Shown piece after piece: positions 8,106-15,800 of a stretch of 36,644 nt of DNA; within the stretch, counting starts at the first letter, position 1; each line of letters begins with the position of its first letter. The position numbers and the translations under genes are program-made. This DNA is from Bacteroidota bacterium. GTDB lineage: Bacteria > Bacteroidota > Bacteroidia > Bacteroidales > F082. The stretch lies in NCBI GenBank assembly GCA_018336075.1, contig JAGXRB010000205.1:1-36644 (forward strand), in the 5' to 3' direction. The notes under the pieces are model-generated. The model saw only the letters and a program-made list of their open reading frames with translations, was not told where the DNA came from and did no database searches.

Positions 8106-8987
8106 TCAGATAGCTGCACTCATTGTTATAATATTTCTGTCAACTTTTTTGAAAAGGCCTTGCAGCACCGTTCCCGGACCAACTTCAATGATTGTGCGGG
8201 CTCCGTTTGCAACCATATTGTTCATAATATGTGTCCAGCGAACTGGTGAAGTAAGTTGAGCAATCAGGTTCGTTTTGATAATTTCGGGGTCTGTAACAGA
8301 TTGTCCTGTAACATTTTGATAAATCGGGCACATACCTTTGCTGAATTTTGTAGTATTGATTGCTTCAGCAAGCTCAACGCGGGCAGGCTCCATCAGTGGT
8401 GAATGAAATGCTCCGCCAACTTTTAGTGGTAATGCACGTTTTGCGCCGGCCGCAAGCAATTTTTCACATGCCAATGCAATACCTGCCTCTGATCCCGAAA
8501 TTACTAGCTGTCCAGGACTGTTGTAGTTGGCCGGTACAACTATTTCATTAATCGAAGCACAGATATTTTCAACTTCTTTATCATCTAGCCCAAGAATGGC
8601 AGCCATGGTGCTTGGGTGCAGCTCACAAGCTTGTTGCATCGCCATGGCTCGTTTGTACACGAGCTTGAGGCCGTCATCAAAGCTGAGTGTTTTATTGGCT
8701 ACCAGCGCTGAAAACTCTCCCAAAGAATGCCCTGCTACCATATCAGGTTTGAATTCATCACCCATGGCAATAGCCAGAATGACAGAATGCAGAAAAATTG
8801 CAGGCTGTGTAACTTTTGTCTGACGAAGATCCTCGTCAGTACCATCAAACATCAAGTCTGTAATTTTGAACTTGAGGATTGTGTTGGCTTTAAGAAAAAG
8901 TTCTTTTGCCTTGGCTGATTTGTCAAACAAATCCTTGCCCATGCCCACATATTGGGCGCCTTGTCCGGGGAAAACGTATGCTCTCAT
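8106..8987 (-). CDS. fabD: Malonyl-CoA:ACP transacylase
   Basis: 293 residues, the usual FabD length. It begins with the family's F-P-G-Q-G-A-Q motif (6-12) and carries the nucleophile elbow G-H-S-L-G-E with S88, the malonyl-carboxylate-binding Arg at 113 (Y-K-R-A-M), and the catalytic His195 in G-G-A-F-H-S-P-L-M. It moves the malonyl group from CoA to acyl carrier protein for fatty acid elongation in the cytoplasm. It stands alone, not in a fab operon, as is common in Bacteroidota. Its 3' end meets the shared terminator with cinA. No unusual residues. Confidence 0.97.
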   Translation of the reverse strand: MRAYVFPGQGAQYVGMGKDLFDKSAKAKELFLKANTILKFKITDLMFDGTDEDLRQTKVTQPAIFLHSVILAIAMGDEFKPDMVAGHSLGEFSALVANKTLSFDDGLKLVYKRAMAMQQACELHPSTMAAILGLDDKEVENICASINEIVVPANYNSPGQLVISGSEAGIALACEKLLAAGAKRALPLKVGGAFHSPLMEPARVELAEAINTTKFSKGMCPIYQNVTGQSVTDPEIIKTNLIAQLTSPVRWTHIMNNMVANGARTIIEVGPGTVLQGLFKKVDRNIITMSAAI

Positions 8988-9035
8988 AAAAATGCTTTTC
9001 GTTCTGTAATATAAAGTTTTTCCTAACTGGTAATC

Positions 9036-9752
9036 TTATTTCCGATTGCCGAAAAAGCGTAGCAAAAATAAGAATAAATTAATGAAATCAAGATAAAGTG
9101 TTAATGCTCCCATAATGGTTGCCTTTTTAATCATTGCGGGATCAGAATTTTCCATTCCTATACGCTTGATTTTCTGTACATCATATGCTGTTAGGCCCGT
9201 GAAAACCAAAACGCCAACAAAACTGATGATGTACTCCATCGTGCTGCTTTTCATGAAGAAATTTACCAAAGTAGCAATAATTACTCCTACAAGTCCCATC
9301 ATCATCAGCGAACCAAAACGGGTAAGATCTGTTTTTGTTGTATAACCCAGCACAGCCATTAAACCAAACATTGCTGAAGTGATTACAAATGTTTTTGCAA
9401 TTGTGGCTCCGGAATAAGCAAGAAAAATGAAACTGAGACTGAGTCCCATCAAAGCGGAATAGCCAATGAAAATCAGGGTAAGTGTACCGGAATTCATTTT
9501 AGCAAAACCAGCCGACATCCAAAAAACAAGGCCAAAAGGTAAAAGCATGATGATCCAGCCTGCAATTGACATCTTTCCGGTTTCCATATTGTACATTATC
9601 TCCAGAAATGACTGACTGCCTGCAGCAACAAAAGATACAAGCGCAGTGATGGCCATAGCGAGAAACATCCATGAAAAGACACTAGCCATAAAGCTATGGG
9701 TAAGGCTTTTGGTCTGAAAGGTTTCTTCCCGGGTGTATGTGTTTAGGTTCAT
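9036..9752 (-). CDS. BAX inhibitor-1 / YbhL-YccA family membrane protein
   Basis: 238 residues with seven predicted membrane helices. The signature is the conserved tail G-A-L-T-L-Y-L-D-F-I-N-L-F followed by L-L-R-F-F-G, and F-T-G-L-T-A-Y-D-V-Q-K-I-K before it; the acidic residues of these two blocks form the pH-sensing pair in the structurally characterised BsYetJ member. Proteins of this family act as pH-dependent calcium leak channels or, as with E. coli YccA, interact with the FtsH protease; the role here is not known. The ATG lies 10 bp after the folE stop codon, so the two genes are very likely co-transcribed, though no functional link is obvious. Confidence 0.93.
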   Translation of the reverse strand: MNLNTYTREETFQTKSLTHSFMASVFSWMFLAMAITALVSFVAAGSQSFLEIMYNMETGKMSIAGWIIMLLPFGLVFWMSAGFAKMNSGTLTLIFIGYSALMGLSLSFIFLAYSGATIAKTFVITSAMFGLMAVLGYTTKTDLTRFGSLMMMGLVGVIIATLVNFFMKSSTMEYIISFVGVLVFTGLTAYDVQKIKRIGMENSDPAMIKKATIMGALTLYLDFINLFLFLLRFFGNRK

Positions 9753-9762
9753 CAGAATTTTT

Positions 9763-10383
9763 TTAATGAAGTTTTGATTGTATCAGGCTGATAAATTCTG
9801 CCCTTGTTTCCATGCGTTCAAAGGCTCCAACAAAGTCACTTGTGGTTGTAACGGAGCTTTGTTTTTGAACGCCGCGCATTGACATGCACATATGCCTGGC
9901 TTCAATTACAACAGCCACTCCCAAAGGATTTAAGGTCTGATGAATTGCCTCTTTAATTTGGGAAGTAAGCCGCTCTTGCACCTGCAAACGTCGGGAATAG
10001 GCTTCAACAACGCGCGCAATTTTGCTCAATCCTGTGATGTAACCATTTGGGATATAACCTACGTGTGCTTTGCCAACAAAGGGAATCATGTGGTGTTCGC
10101 AAAGGGAGAAAATCTCAATGTCTTTTACAATGACCATCTCACGATAGTCTTCTTTGAATTTGGCACTTAACAATATCTCACGCGGGTCGTGATCATAGCC
10201 CTGCGTTAGAAATTGAATAGATTTTGCAACGCGGCGCGGCGTATCAAGAAGTCCTTCTCTGCCCGGATCTTCTCCAATGAGCTCAAGTATTGCTTTGTAA
10301 TGTTTTTCAAGTTCAATAAGCTTTTCCGGCGCATACTTTTCGATTTTTTCGTAACCGAGAAGTCTTTTAGGTTCTTGCTTCAT
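9763..10383 (-). CDS. folE: GTP cyclohydrolase I
   Basis: 206 residues. The zinc site is complete: C95 and H98 in [10 protein letters not shown], and C166 in R-H-M-C-M-S-M-R-G. Further family blocks are D-T-P-R-R-V-A-K near 48 and G-L-S-K-I-A-R near 118. The enzyme converts GTP to dihydroneopterin triphosphate, the first step of tetrahydrofolate (and of other pterin or queuosine) synthesis. The length and motifs fit the type IA (zinc) enzyme. It is the first gene of a short leftward pair with the BAX-inhibitor-like gene. The 239 bp upstream of it (10384-10622) hold no gene. Confidence 0.97.
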   Translation of the reverse strand: MKQEPKRLLGYEKIEKYAPEKLIELEKHYKAILELIGEDPGREGLLDTPRRVAKSIQFLTQGYDHDPREILLSAKFKEDYREMVIVKDIEIFSLCEHHMIPFVGKAHVGYIPNGYITGLSKIARVVEAYSRRLQVQERLTSQIKEAIHQTLNPLGVAVVIEARHMCMSMRGVQKQSSVTTTSDFVGAFERMETRAEFISLIQSKLH

Positions 10384-10622
10384 GATTTTTAATTTGTTTA
10401 TTCAGGTTGTCAATTATTATGCCAAAGGTCGGTTAAGATTTAATGATTTGCAATAAAACTACTTCTGCCGTGAAACAAGCTGAAAACCTGTGATTAAAAA
10501 AAGTTCTGATGCGTTAAATTTTGATCAATCAATAATATCAATTGATTTTTGAAATTAATTTCGTTGAAAATCTATTTCGGGTTTACGATTATGGATAGTT
10601 CAAATAGATCCGTGATCATTAT

Positions 10623-11021
10623 TTATTCTTTTGATTCATTCTCTGCTTGCTTTTGAGTTTTGATGATTGATTTAACTTCAAAGCCAGTATAAACAATGTA
10701 ATAAATAAAAAAACTCAACAGAAACGGAGGCGCATCTTCACGGTTAAAAAATAGGTATACAATGATGATAGCGAGATAAACCAAAAGTTTCAGGGATGTT
10801 GACAGCATGAAAAAATTAGCAAAAGTGCTGAGTTTTTTTTGCTGAGCTCTTAAAAAAAGCCAGTAAAGAAGTCCGTTCGAAACAAAGAAAAACAGCAACA
10901 CCAATGGCCAGGTATTTGTTGTCCAGGCTTCTGAAGTAAAGCTAAAAGCAATATAACTCAGCACTGCAAGCGCAATAGTGATGAAAGCCAGTTTTTTAAT
11001 GAATTGCTTAAATTTTGTCAT
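10623..11021 (-). CDS. Small AtpI-like membrane protein (ATP synthase operon associated)
   Basis: 132 residues with four hydrophobic helices (about 10-27, 38-56, 66-90 and 99-115) and a charged C-terminal tail. It starts 4 bp after the atpZ stop, the usual place in Bacteroidota for a small AtpI-like protein that precedes the ATP synthase a-subunit gene. Size and topology fit that role, but there is no diagnostic motif I can name. AtpI-type proteins assist c-ring assembly or divalent cation supply for the F1Fo ATP synthase. Here no ATP synthase gene follows: the next gene on this strand is folE. Function is therefore a position-based inference. Confidence 0.55.
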   Translation of the reverse strand: MTKFKQFIKKLAFITIALAVLSYIAFSFTSEAWTTNTWPLVLLFFFVSNGLLYWLFLRAQQKKLSTFANFFMLSTSLKLLVYLAIIIVYLFFNREDAPPFLLSFFIYYIVYTGFEVKSIIKTQKQAENESKE

Positions 11022-11025
11022 AGTT

Positions 11026-11262
11026 TCAGGATTTCTTCAAAAAATCTTTGATAGAATAGTATACTGCAAGAATTACCGAGATCAAACTAAGTGAAAGTTT
11101 AAATACAGGAAACTGCCAACCGGTCAGTTTGTCGAGCAAGATGCCACCATAAACTCCGGCCAGAATAATGAATATCATCTGAAATGCCATGGAAGAGTAC
11201 TTCGCATAGGCATTCATGATACCGGCAGTTTTTTTCTTTAAATCATCATTTGATTCTTTCAT
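11026..11262 (-). CDS. atpZ: AtpZ/AtpI family protein
   Basis: 78 residues with two membrane helices in a hairpin. The block Y-A-K-Y-S-S-M-A-F-Q-M, the G-V-Y-G-G-I-L-L-D-K-L-T-G turn, and the second helix ending Y-Y-S-I-K-D-F-L-K are typical of the AtpZ/AtpI family. In other bacteria AtpZ and AtpI form a complex that affects assembly of the ATP synthase or Mg/Ca transport for it. The start overlaps the end of the bactofilin gene by 17 bp and the small AtpI-like gene follows 4 bp later, so all are one transcription unit. Confidence 0.85.
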   Translation of the reverse strand: MKESNDDLKKKTAGIMNAYAKYSSMAFQMIFIILAGVYGGILLDKLTGWQFPVFKLSLSLISVILAVYYSIKDFLKKS

Positions 11263-11605
11263 CAGCTTTGGAAACGGCTTCTTTCATCTCGCATTTTCCG
11301 TTGAAACGTGCGCCTACTTCAATGGCAATCCTTGCAGTATTTAATTCGCCATCAAAATCTGCTGTGGATTTAAAAGAAGATAAGTCTTGGGTAATGAGTT
11401 TGCCTTTTAATCTGCCTGAAATGTCAGCATTCTGACATGTCACATTGCCTTCAACAACTCCGGATGGTCCAATTACAATTCTCCCTAAGGATACGATTGA
11501 ACCAATAAGTTTCCCGTCAATTCTGAAGTCGCCGTTCAATTCTACATCACCATTAATCGTTGTACCTTGTCCAATGATGTTTCGGGCTGTGGATTCGTTT
11601 CCCAT
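11246..11605 (-). CDS. Bactofilin (polymer-forming cytoskeletal protein)
   Basis: 119 residues from ATG 11605; a TTG six codons upstream is a weaker start. The core (about 9-105) is a right-handed beta-helix repeat: I-I-G-Q-G-T-T-I-N-G-D-V, F-R-I-D-G-K-L-I-G-S-I, V-I-G-P-S-G-V-V-E-G-N-V, A-D-I-S-G-R-L-K-G, all typical of bactofilins. These self-assemble without nucleotide into filaments at the membrane and place cell-wall enzymes. Short polar termini flank the core and no membrane helix is present. It lies 37 bp after the PorW/SprE gene and overlaps atpZ. A membrane-anchored M23 peptidase, the common partner of bactofilins, is encoded divergently about 3 kb away. Confidence 0.93.
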   Translation of the reverse strand: MGNESTARNIIGQGTTINGDVELNGDFRIDGKLIGSIVSLGRIVIGPSGVVEGNVTCQNADISGRLKGKLITQDLSSFKSTADFDGELNTARIAIEVGARFNGKCEMKEAVSKADERIK

Positions 11606-11642
11606 GGATGTAAATTTTTTCAATGTCTTTGAGTTTTAGTTA

Positions 11643-14297
11643 TCACTTTTGATAGAATTTCAACCAGAACTTTTCATATTCTGAAGTGTCTTTAATCCTG
11701 TAAAATACGGGATAATTTGTGAGTGAAACGGGATATACTTTAAAATCAGCTGCATTGATGCCGCCAAAAACATACTCTGACTCTGTTACAGCCATCCTAT
11801 AGTCGTCAGCGTCTGATGAACTATTAAAATTGCCAATGGTCACAAGCATTCGCTGTTCATCGAGCACCAAACTTTTTACCATAAGTTGAGCGCTTTTAAA
11901 ACTTCTTTCATTGAAGTCGGAAAGCCTTACCCGCAAAGGATCTGTCCTGACTTTTTCGTTGGAAGCAATGATCATGACAAGATGTTTGGCTCCTTTCTCA
12001 AAAATATATGGAGATACTGTTTCTGGCTCAGCCGCTGTATCACCCGGTATTTCCGGAATTTCAATGTTCATGTTGAACTCTTTATTCATGTTTCTCAGAA
12101 TTGAGGCAGCGAGAGGTGCTACGTCACTTTCAGGATATGTTTTTACGAGTTCGCTCAATGCTACTGCCATCGAATCAACGATTTCGAGACGGCCTTTTGC
12201 AACGGCTCTTAAAAAATCAAATCTTGGCATCAGATCCACATCATTCGCATACAAAGTGCGTGCCCTGTTTGAGTTGAGAAATACACGAAAGTACTCCTCA
12301 TTGCGATAGGCATCCATAGTTTGTTCATAAAAACTAAGTGATTCGCCAGCTACAGCCGCTTTCTTGATGAAGTAATCGGGATCTTCCAAAACACGTGCAT
12401 AATCAGTGTTAGGATAATTTTCTAAAATAAGTTGCCGGTATTGACTTGCAGTACCTTCTTTTTGCTGGTCCATCAGCATTTTATAAAGCGCATACCAGGC
12501 CTGAAGCCTGAACTCACTTTCTGGAAAACGCCTTAAAAGTTCAGCATAAGCCTCTTGTGAACGGGGGTAATCCTCAAGGCGCTCCTTATAAATATAACCA
12601 AGGTTATTAAGTGCTTCCTCAATCATAAACAGCGCTGCTTCCTGACTTTCTTCTGTCAAAGGTATATCCTGCAAGTAATAGCCTTTGTCTTTTTCGGTAT
12701 AAACAACAGCTGCCGAATCACCTGCAGCCGGGCCGCCGGCTTTTCCATCTAAAGCTATACTTTCTATTGTTTCAAAGGAAATACTTTGTTTATCGCTGAT
12801 CCTCCAGTTGTCTTCAAGCTTTCGTCTCCCCCATTTTCTTAAAAACTCGGTATAACCAAATCCAAGCGTGTTTGGGTTGTAGAAATACCATTCTTTCGAC
12901 TGATCAAGATTTGCACCTCTGTCGCCAAACTGGTTTGCCATCATAACATTCCGTTCCATCTCACGCTCTTCCTCTTCTCTTTTGCGCTCCTCTTCAATAA
13001 TTTTTTTAATAATACCATCGATAATTGCGTTACGGCTTGTTGAATCCATATAAGCAAGTTTCAGCAAACTGTCTTGTAACTGAACTGTGTTGAGGCTAAA
13101 AACGAGATCGGTCAGAATCGTAGCTTTGTTGCGAATACTGTCGTAGCCGGGATATTCTCTCGGCAGCGCACTAACTGCAGTGTCGTAATAAGCCTGAGAA
13201 GGCACATATTCACTTCTTTCAAAAAGCATTGCAGCAATTTTAAGCGATGAAAAAGCTTGTTGCAACTTGTTTTTGGTACTTGATGCAACTGATTTACGCA
13301 AATATTCCATTGCAAGATCTTCATCTTTATCTTCCAGGGCTATTTCGGCCAGGGCAAAATAAATTTTATCCAGATAATCAATGTTTTTGCTGTCGTTAAG
13401 CATTTTCTGAAGGACTTTGATGATCTGTTTGCTATCACCTGTACTTGAGTCGTAAGCCCTTGCCATGTTTATTCTTGCTTCGAAAGCCATGTCATATGAA
13501 GCACTACTTTTTACAACCTGTGTATAATATTTTATTGCTTCTACGCTGTTGCCATTTTGCTGATGAATCTGTGCTAAAATGAATATAGCTCTTGTTTTGT
13601 CGTGCTTGTTCCGGGTTTCTTTGATTCCCCTTTCCAAATGAGGCATAGCATTTTGAAAATTGCCCCTTACGATATGATAATCGGCTAAAACAAGCGAAAG
13701 ATTCTGAATAACCTCTGCAGGCAAGATCAGATCTCTGCGTTTTGCCTGAAGAGATTCCAGCAGAGGGAGTGCTTTTTCATACTGCTCCAGTTGAATATAG
13801 GTTCGGGCAAGCCATAAATCAGCAGTATTGGTGATATCATTGTAACTGTATTGTTTCCCTACAAACTCGAATGTTCGGCGTGCACTGATATAATCCTGCT
13901 TATAGAAATGAGCCTTTCCCATCATCAGATAGCTGTCGTCGATCCATCTGACTAGCTCACGTCCACGGAAATACATTGAGTGTTTTTGCACACCAATTGC
14001 ACCTTTTTCAAGCGTTCTTTCCATCGATGCATTCAGCTTGAGGGCATCGCTTTTGGTGCCGTAATTAAAAACACGCAAAATTTGTGAGTAATCGTCAACA
14101 ACAGATTTTCTCAGGTCAGTGACTCCGGTTTTCAAACTTTCGTTACCATTCCAATAGACATTGTAGCGGCTTGTCAGATTATGGTAGGTGCGCCTGGACC
14201 AGGTGTTTTTTTTAGTGGAACATCCTTCAAGCAGCAAAATCGCTGATGTGGCCAGTAATGCCAAAATAAAATACTTCTTCACAAAATGCAAGTTCAT
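11643..14297 (-). CDS. porW: T9SS lipoprotein PorW/SprE, TPR-rich
   Basis: 884 residues, near the length of flavobacterial SprE. The N-terminus is a lipoprotein signal with lipobox L-L-E-G-C, so C26 is the lipidated residue. The early block W-S-R-R-T-Y-H-N-L-T-S-R-Y-N-V-Y-W-N-G-N is characteristic of the family. Residues 100-420 are TPR-like helical repeats, followed by a very acidic/basic coiled stretch (around 440-460) and a further TPR region after 560. PorW/SprE is required for type IX secretion and gliding and links the PorK/N ring to the outer-membrane translocon in studied species. First gene of an operon with bactofilin and atpZ; the T9SS core operon lies 5 kb to the right. A TACTTTTG box is found upstream. 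Confidence 0.9.
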   Translation of the reverse strand: MNLHFVKKYFILALLATSAILLLEGCSTKKNTWSRRTYHNLTSRYNVYWNGNESLKTGVTDLRKSVVDDYSQILRVFNYGTKSDALKLNASMERTLEKGAIGVQKHSMYFRGRELVRWIDDSYLMMGKAHFYKQDYISARRTFEFVGKQYSYNDITNTADLWLARTYIQLEQYEKALPLLESLQAKRRDLILPAEVIQNLSLVLADYHIVRGNFQNAMPHLERGIKETRNKHDKTRAIFILAQIHQQNGNSVEAIKYYTQVVKSSASYDMAFEARINMARAYDSSTGDSKQIIKVLQKMLNDSKNIDYLDKIYFALAEIALEDKDEDLAMEYLRKSVASSTKNKLQQAFSSLKIAAMLFERSEYVPSQAYYDTAVSALPREYPGYDSIRNKATILTDLVFSLNTVQLQDSLLKLAYMDSTSRNAIIDGIIKKIIEEERKREEEEREMERNVMMANQFGDRGANLDQSKEWYFYNPNTLGFGYTEFLRKWGRRKLEDNWRISDKQSISFETIESIALDGKAGGPAAGDSAAVVYTEKDKGYYLQDIPLTEESQEAALFMIEEALNNLGYIYKERLEDYPRSQEAYAELLRRFPESEFRLQAWYALYKMLMDQQKEGTASQYRQLILENYPNTDYARVLEDPDYFIKKAAVAGESLSFYEQTMDAYRNEEYFRVFLNSNRARTLYANDVDLMPRFDFLRAVAKGRLEIVDSMAVALSELVKTYPESDVAPLAASILRNMNKEFNMNIEIPEIPGDTAAEPETVSPYIFEKGAKHLVMIIASNEKVRTDPLRVRLSDFNERSFKSAQLMVKSLVLDEQRMLVTIGNFNSSSDADDYRMAVTESEYVFGGINAADFKVYPVSLTNYPVFYRIKDTSEYEKFWLKFYQK

Positions 14298-14374
14298 CCG
14301 GTTTTGCTTGAATAACTCTAAAATTAAGCAATTATTTTATGGCTTACAAGCTTTGTTTGCTTTAGCCTGAACGA

Positions 14375-14382
14375 CAAAAGTA
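14375..14382 (-). promoter_or_regulatory. Candidate -7 element (TACTTTTG) for the porW operon
   Basis: A perfect TAnnTTTG match on the minus strand, 77 bp before the porW ATG. A partial -33 match (GTTG) occurs at 14406-14409, with a slightly long spacer of 23 bp. Confidence 0.4.
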
Positions 14383-14522
14383 GTCTATTTTGAAGAAAAT
14401 TAATGCAACCTTATGTGAATCAATTAAGGCAAACTGCAGAAATTCTTCTGTAAAACCTGACAACTGAGCAATTCAAACCATTGGCATCAGGATTGTACAA
14501 GTTCAACATTCGGTATTTTTTC

Positions 14523-14530
14523 TAATTTTG
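14523..14530 (+). promoter_or_regulatory. Candidate -7 element (TAATTTTG) facing the M23/rseP direction
   Basis: Perfect TAnnTTTG match. It lies 195 bp ahead of the M23 start, so transcripts would carry a long leader containing the small reading frame 14553-14654. No good -33 match at the standard spacing. Confidence 0.35.
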
Positions 14531-14725
14531 TAAATCTGTTTATAAGGATTGGATGAAGAAATTTACAGAAGGAAGTAGTATAAATCATTCATTTTTTTTG
14601 CTGGAAAATGCACATAATTTTAGGACAGCAATTGAAAATATTTTATACTATTGACTGCTTTATTTCGTTTCAGCCTCCGTTCTAGTTTTTATCACAGAAA
14701 GATTGCCTGACACAATAGAACTCAA

Positions 14726-15613
14726 ATGAAGAATAAAAAGGAGAAATGGTATCAAAAATTCAGAGATAAATATCGTCTGGTAATTTTTCACGACGAAACT
14801 TTTGAAGAAAAAATCAGTTTCAGACTTAGCAGGCTCAATGTTTTTGTTGCCGTGGTAAGTTTGAGTGTTTTTCTGATTGTTATTACAGGTTATATCATTG
14901 CTTTTACTTCTTTAAGAGAGTACATTCCTGGATACACTGATGTAAATCTCAACAGAAAGGTATACAACCTTGAACTGACAGCGGACTCTCTTGAACAAGT
15001 TTTTGCCCAAAAACAGTTATATTTCAGCAACATAAAGCGCATTGTGGAAGGATATGATTTTGCAGATGACAGCATCAATGCTGTGAAGCAAAGTCAAATG
15101 ATTTCAGGTCCAAGAACCGACTCTTTGCGCTGGAAACGGTCTGCTGAAGACAGTCTTTTGCGGCTGGAATTTGAGAATCTTGAGCGTTACAACCTTATCA
15201 CAGATCCTGGATTAATTCCAGAAGCAAGAAGACGTGCCATTGCAGTTTCAAGTTTTTTCCTGCCCCTGAAAGGAACCATTACCAACCGTTTTGATCCGGT
15301 GCAGAAACATTTTGGCGTTGATATTGTTGCGCGCACTAATGAAGCTATCAAAGCAACTCTTGAGGGCACTGTTGTTTATGCTGACTGGACTTTAGACAAA
15401 GGTTATGTAATCGGAATACAGCATGCCGGGAATTTTTTCTCCGTCTATAAGCACAATTCGGTTTTATTGAAAAGGGAGGGCGATTTTGTAAGAGCCGGAG
15501 AGCCTGTAGCCATTATCGGTGAGTCGGGGGAGCTCTCGACAGGTCCGCATCTTCATTTTGAACTTTGGCATAATACCACCCCTGTGAACCCTGAAGAGTT
15601 CATTGCATTTTGA
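14726..15613 (+). CDS. Membrane-anchored M23 (LytM-type) peptidoglycan endopeptidase
   Basis: 295 residues: a basic cytoplasmic N-terminus (1-37), one membrane helix (about 38-60), a helical/coiled linker (70-160) and a C-terminal LytM domain (175-295). The zinc ligands are present: H195 and D199 (H-F-G-V-D), and H277 of H275-L-H277-F-E-L-W; H243 (Y-K-H-N) and H275 are the further catalytic histidines. Unlike EnvC/NlpD it is therefore predicted to be an active enzyme, cutting peptide cross-links in periplasmic peptidoglycan. It is divergent from porW-bactofilin; bactofilins in several phyla work with just this kind of anchored M23 enzyme, whose cytoplasmic tail contacts the filament. rseP follows 187 bp later. 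Confidence 0.92.
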   Translation: MKNKKEKWYQKFRDKYRLVIFHDETFEEKISFRLSRLNVFVAVVSLSVFLIVITGYIIAFTSLREYIPGYTDVNLNRKVYNLELTADSLEQVFAQKQLYFSNIKRIVEGYDFADDSINAVKQSQMISGPRTDSLRWKRSAEDSLLRLEFENLERYNLITDPGLIPEARRRAIAVSSFFLPLKGTITNRFDPVQKHFGVDIVARTNEAIKATLEGTVVYADWTLDKGYVIGIQHAGNFFSVYKHNSVLLKREGDFVRAGEPVAIIGESGELSTGPHLHFELWHNTTPVNPEEFIAF

Positions 15614-15800
15614 TAGGATGATGCCCAAAGTCATCCAGAATTGGCGGTCTTTAACACTATTTGACAAATGATTAGAGCAAGCAACACGAAAAATTTGTAA
15701 TCTTGCAGCCGCAAAATAACACATCAAACACATTATGTAAAAGGTGAAAAGAAGTTCCAAAAGATCCTTACTCCCTTAAAATCAAGCCCGATAAAAAAAG

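Larger units (their letters stand above)
14298..14725. other. 428-bp divergent intergenic region between porW and the M23 gene
   Basis: The region is AT-rich and carries the promoter signals of both neighbours: TACTTTTG (minus, 14375-14382) and TAATTTTG (plus, 14523-14530). A 33-codon reading frame starts 22 bp after the second box (14553-14654) and could be a small protein or leader peptide, but its composition gives no support either way. I see no tRNA, riboswitch or strong hairpin here. Confidence 0.5.

Noticed and set aside
10527-10547. Perfect 7-bp hairpin (AATCAAT/ATTGATT) between folE and the AtpI-like gene
   Set aside because: Its T-run is on the plus strand, where no gene reads through, and the stem is all A/T but for two pairs; not a credible terminator for the leftward operon.
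11911-12309. 132-codon plus-strand frame antisense to porW
   Set aside because: Antisense to a conserved lipoprotein gene, with no signals of its own.
15698-15705. TAATCTTG as a promoter box for rseP
   Set aside because: One mismatch to the -7 consensus, no -33 at correct spacing; TTTG at 15660-15663 is too far away.
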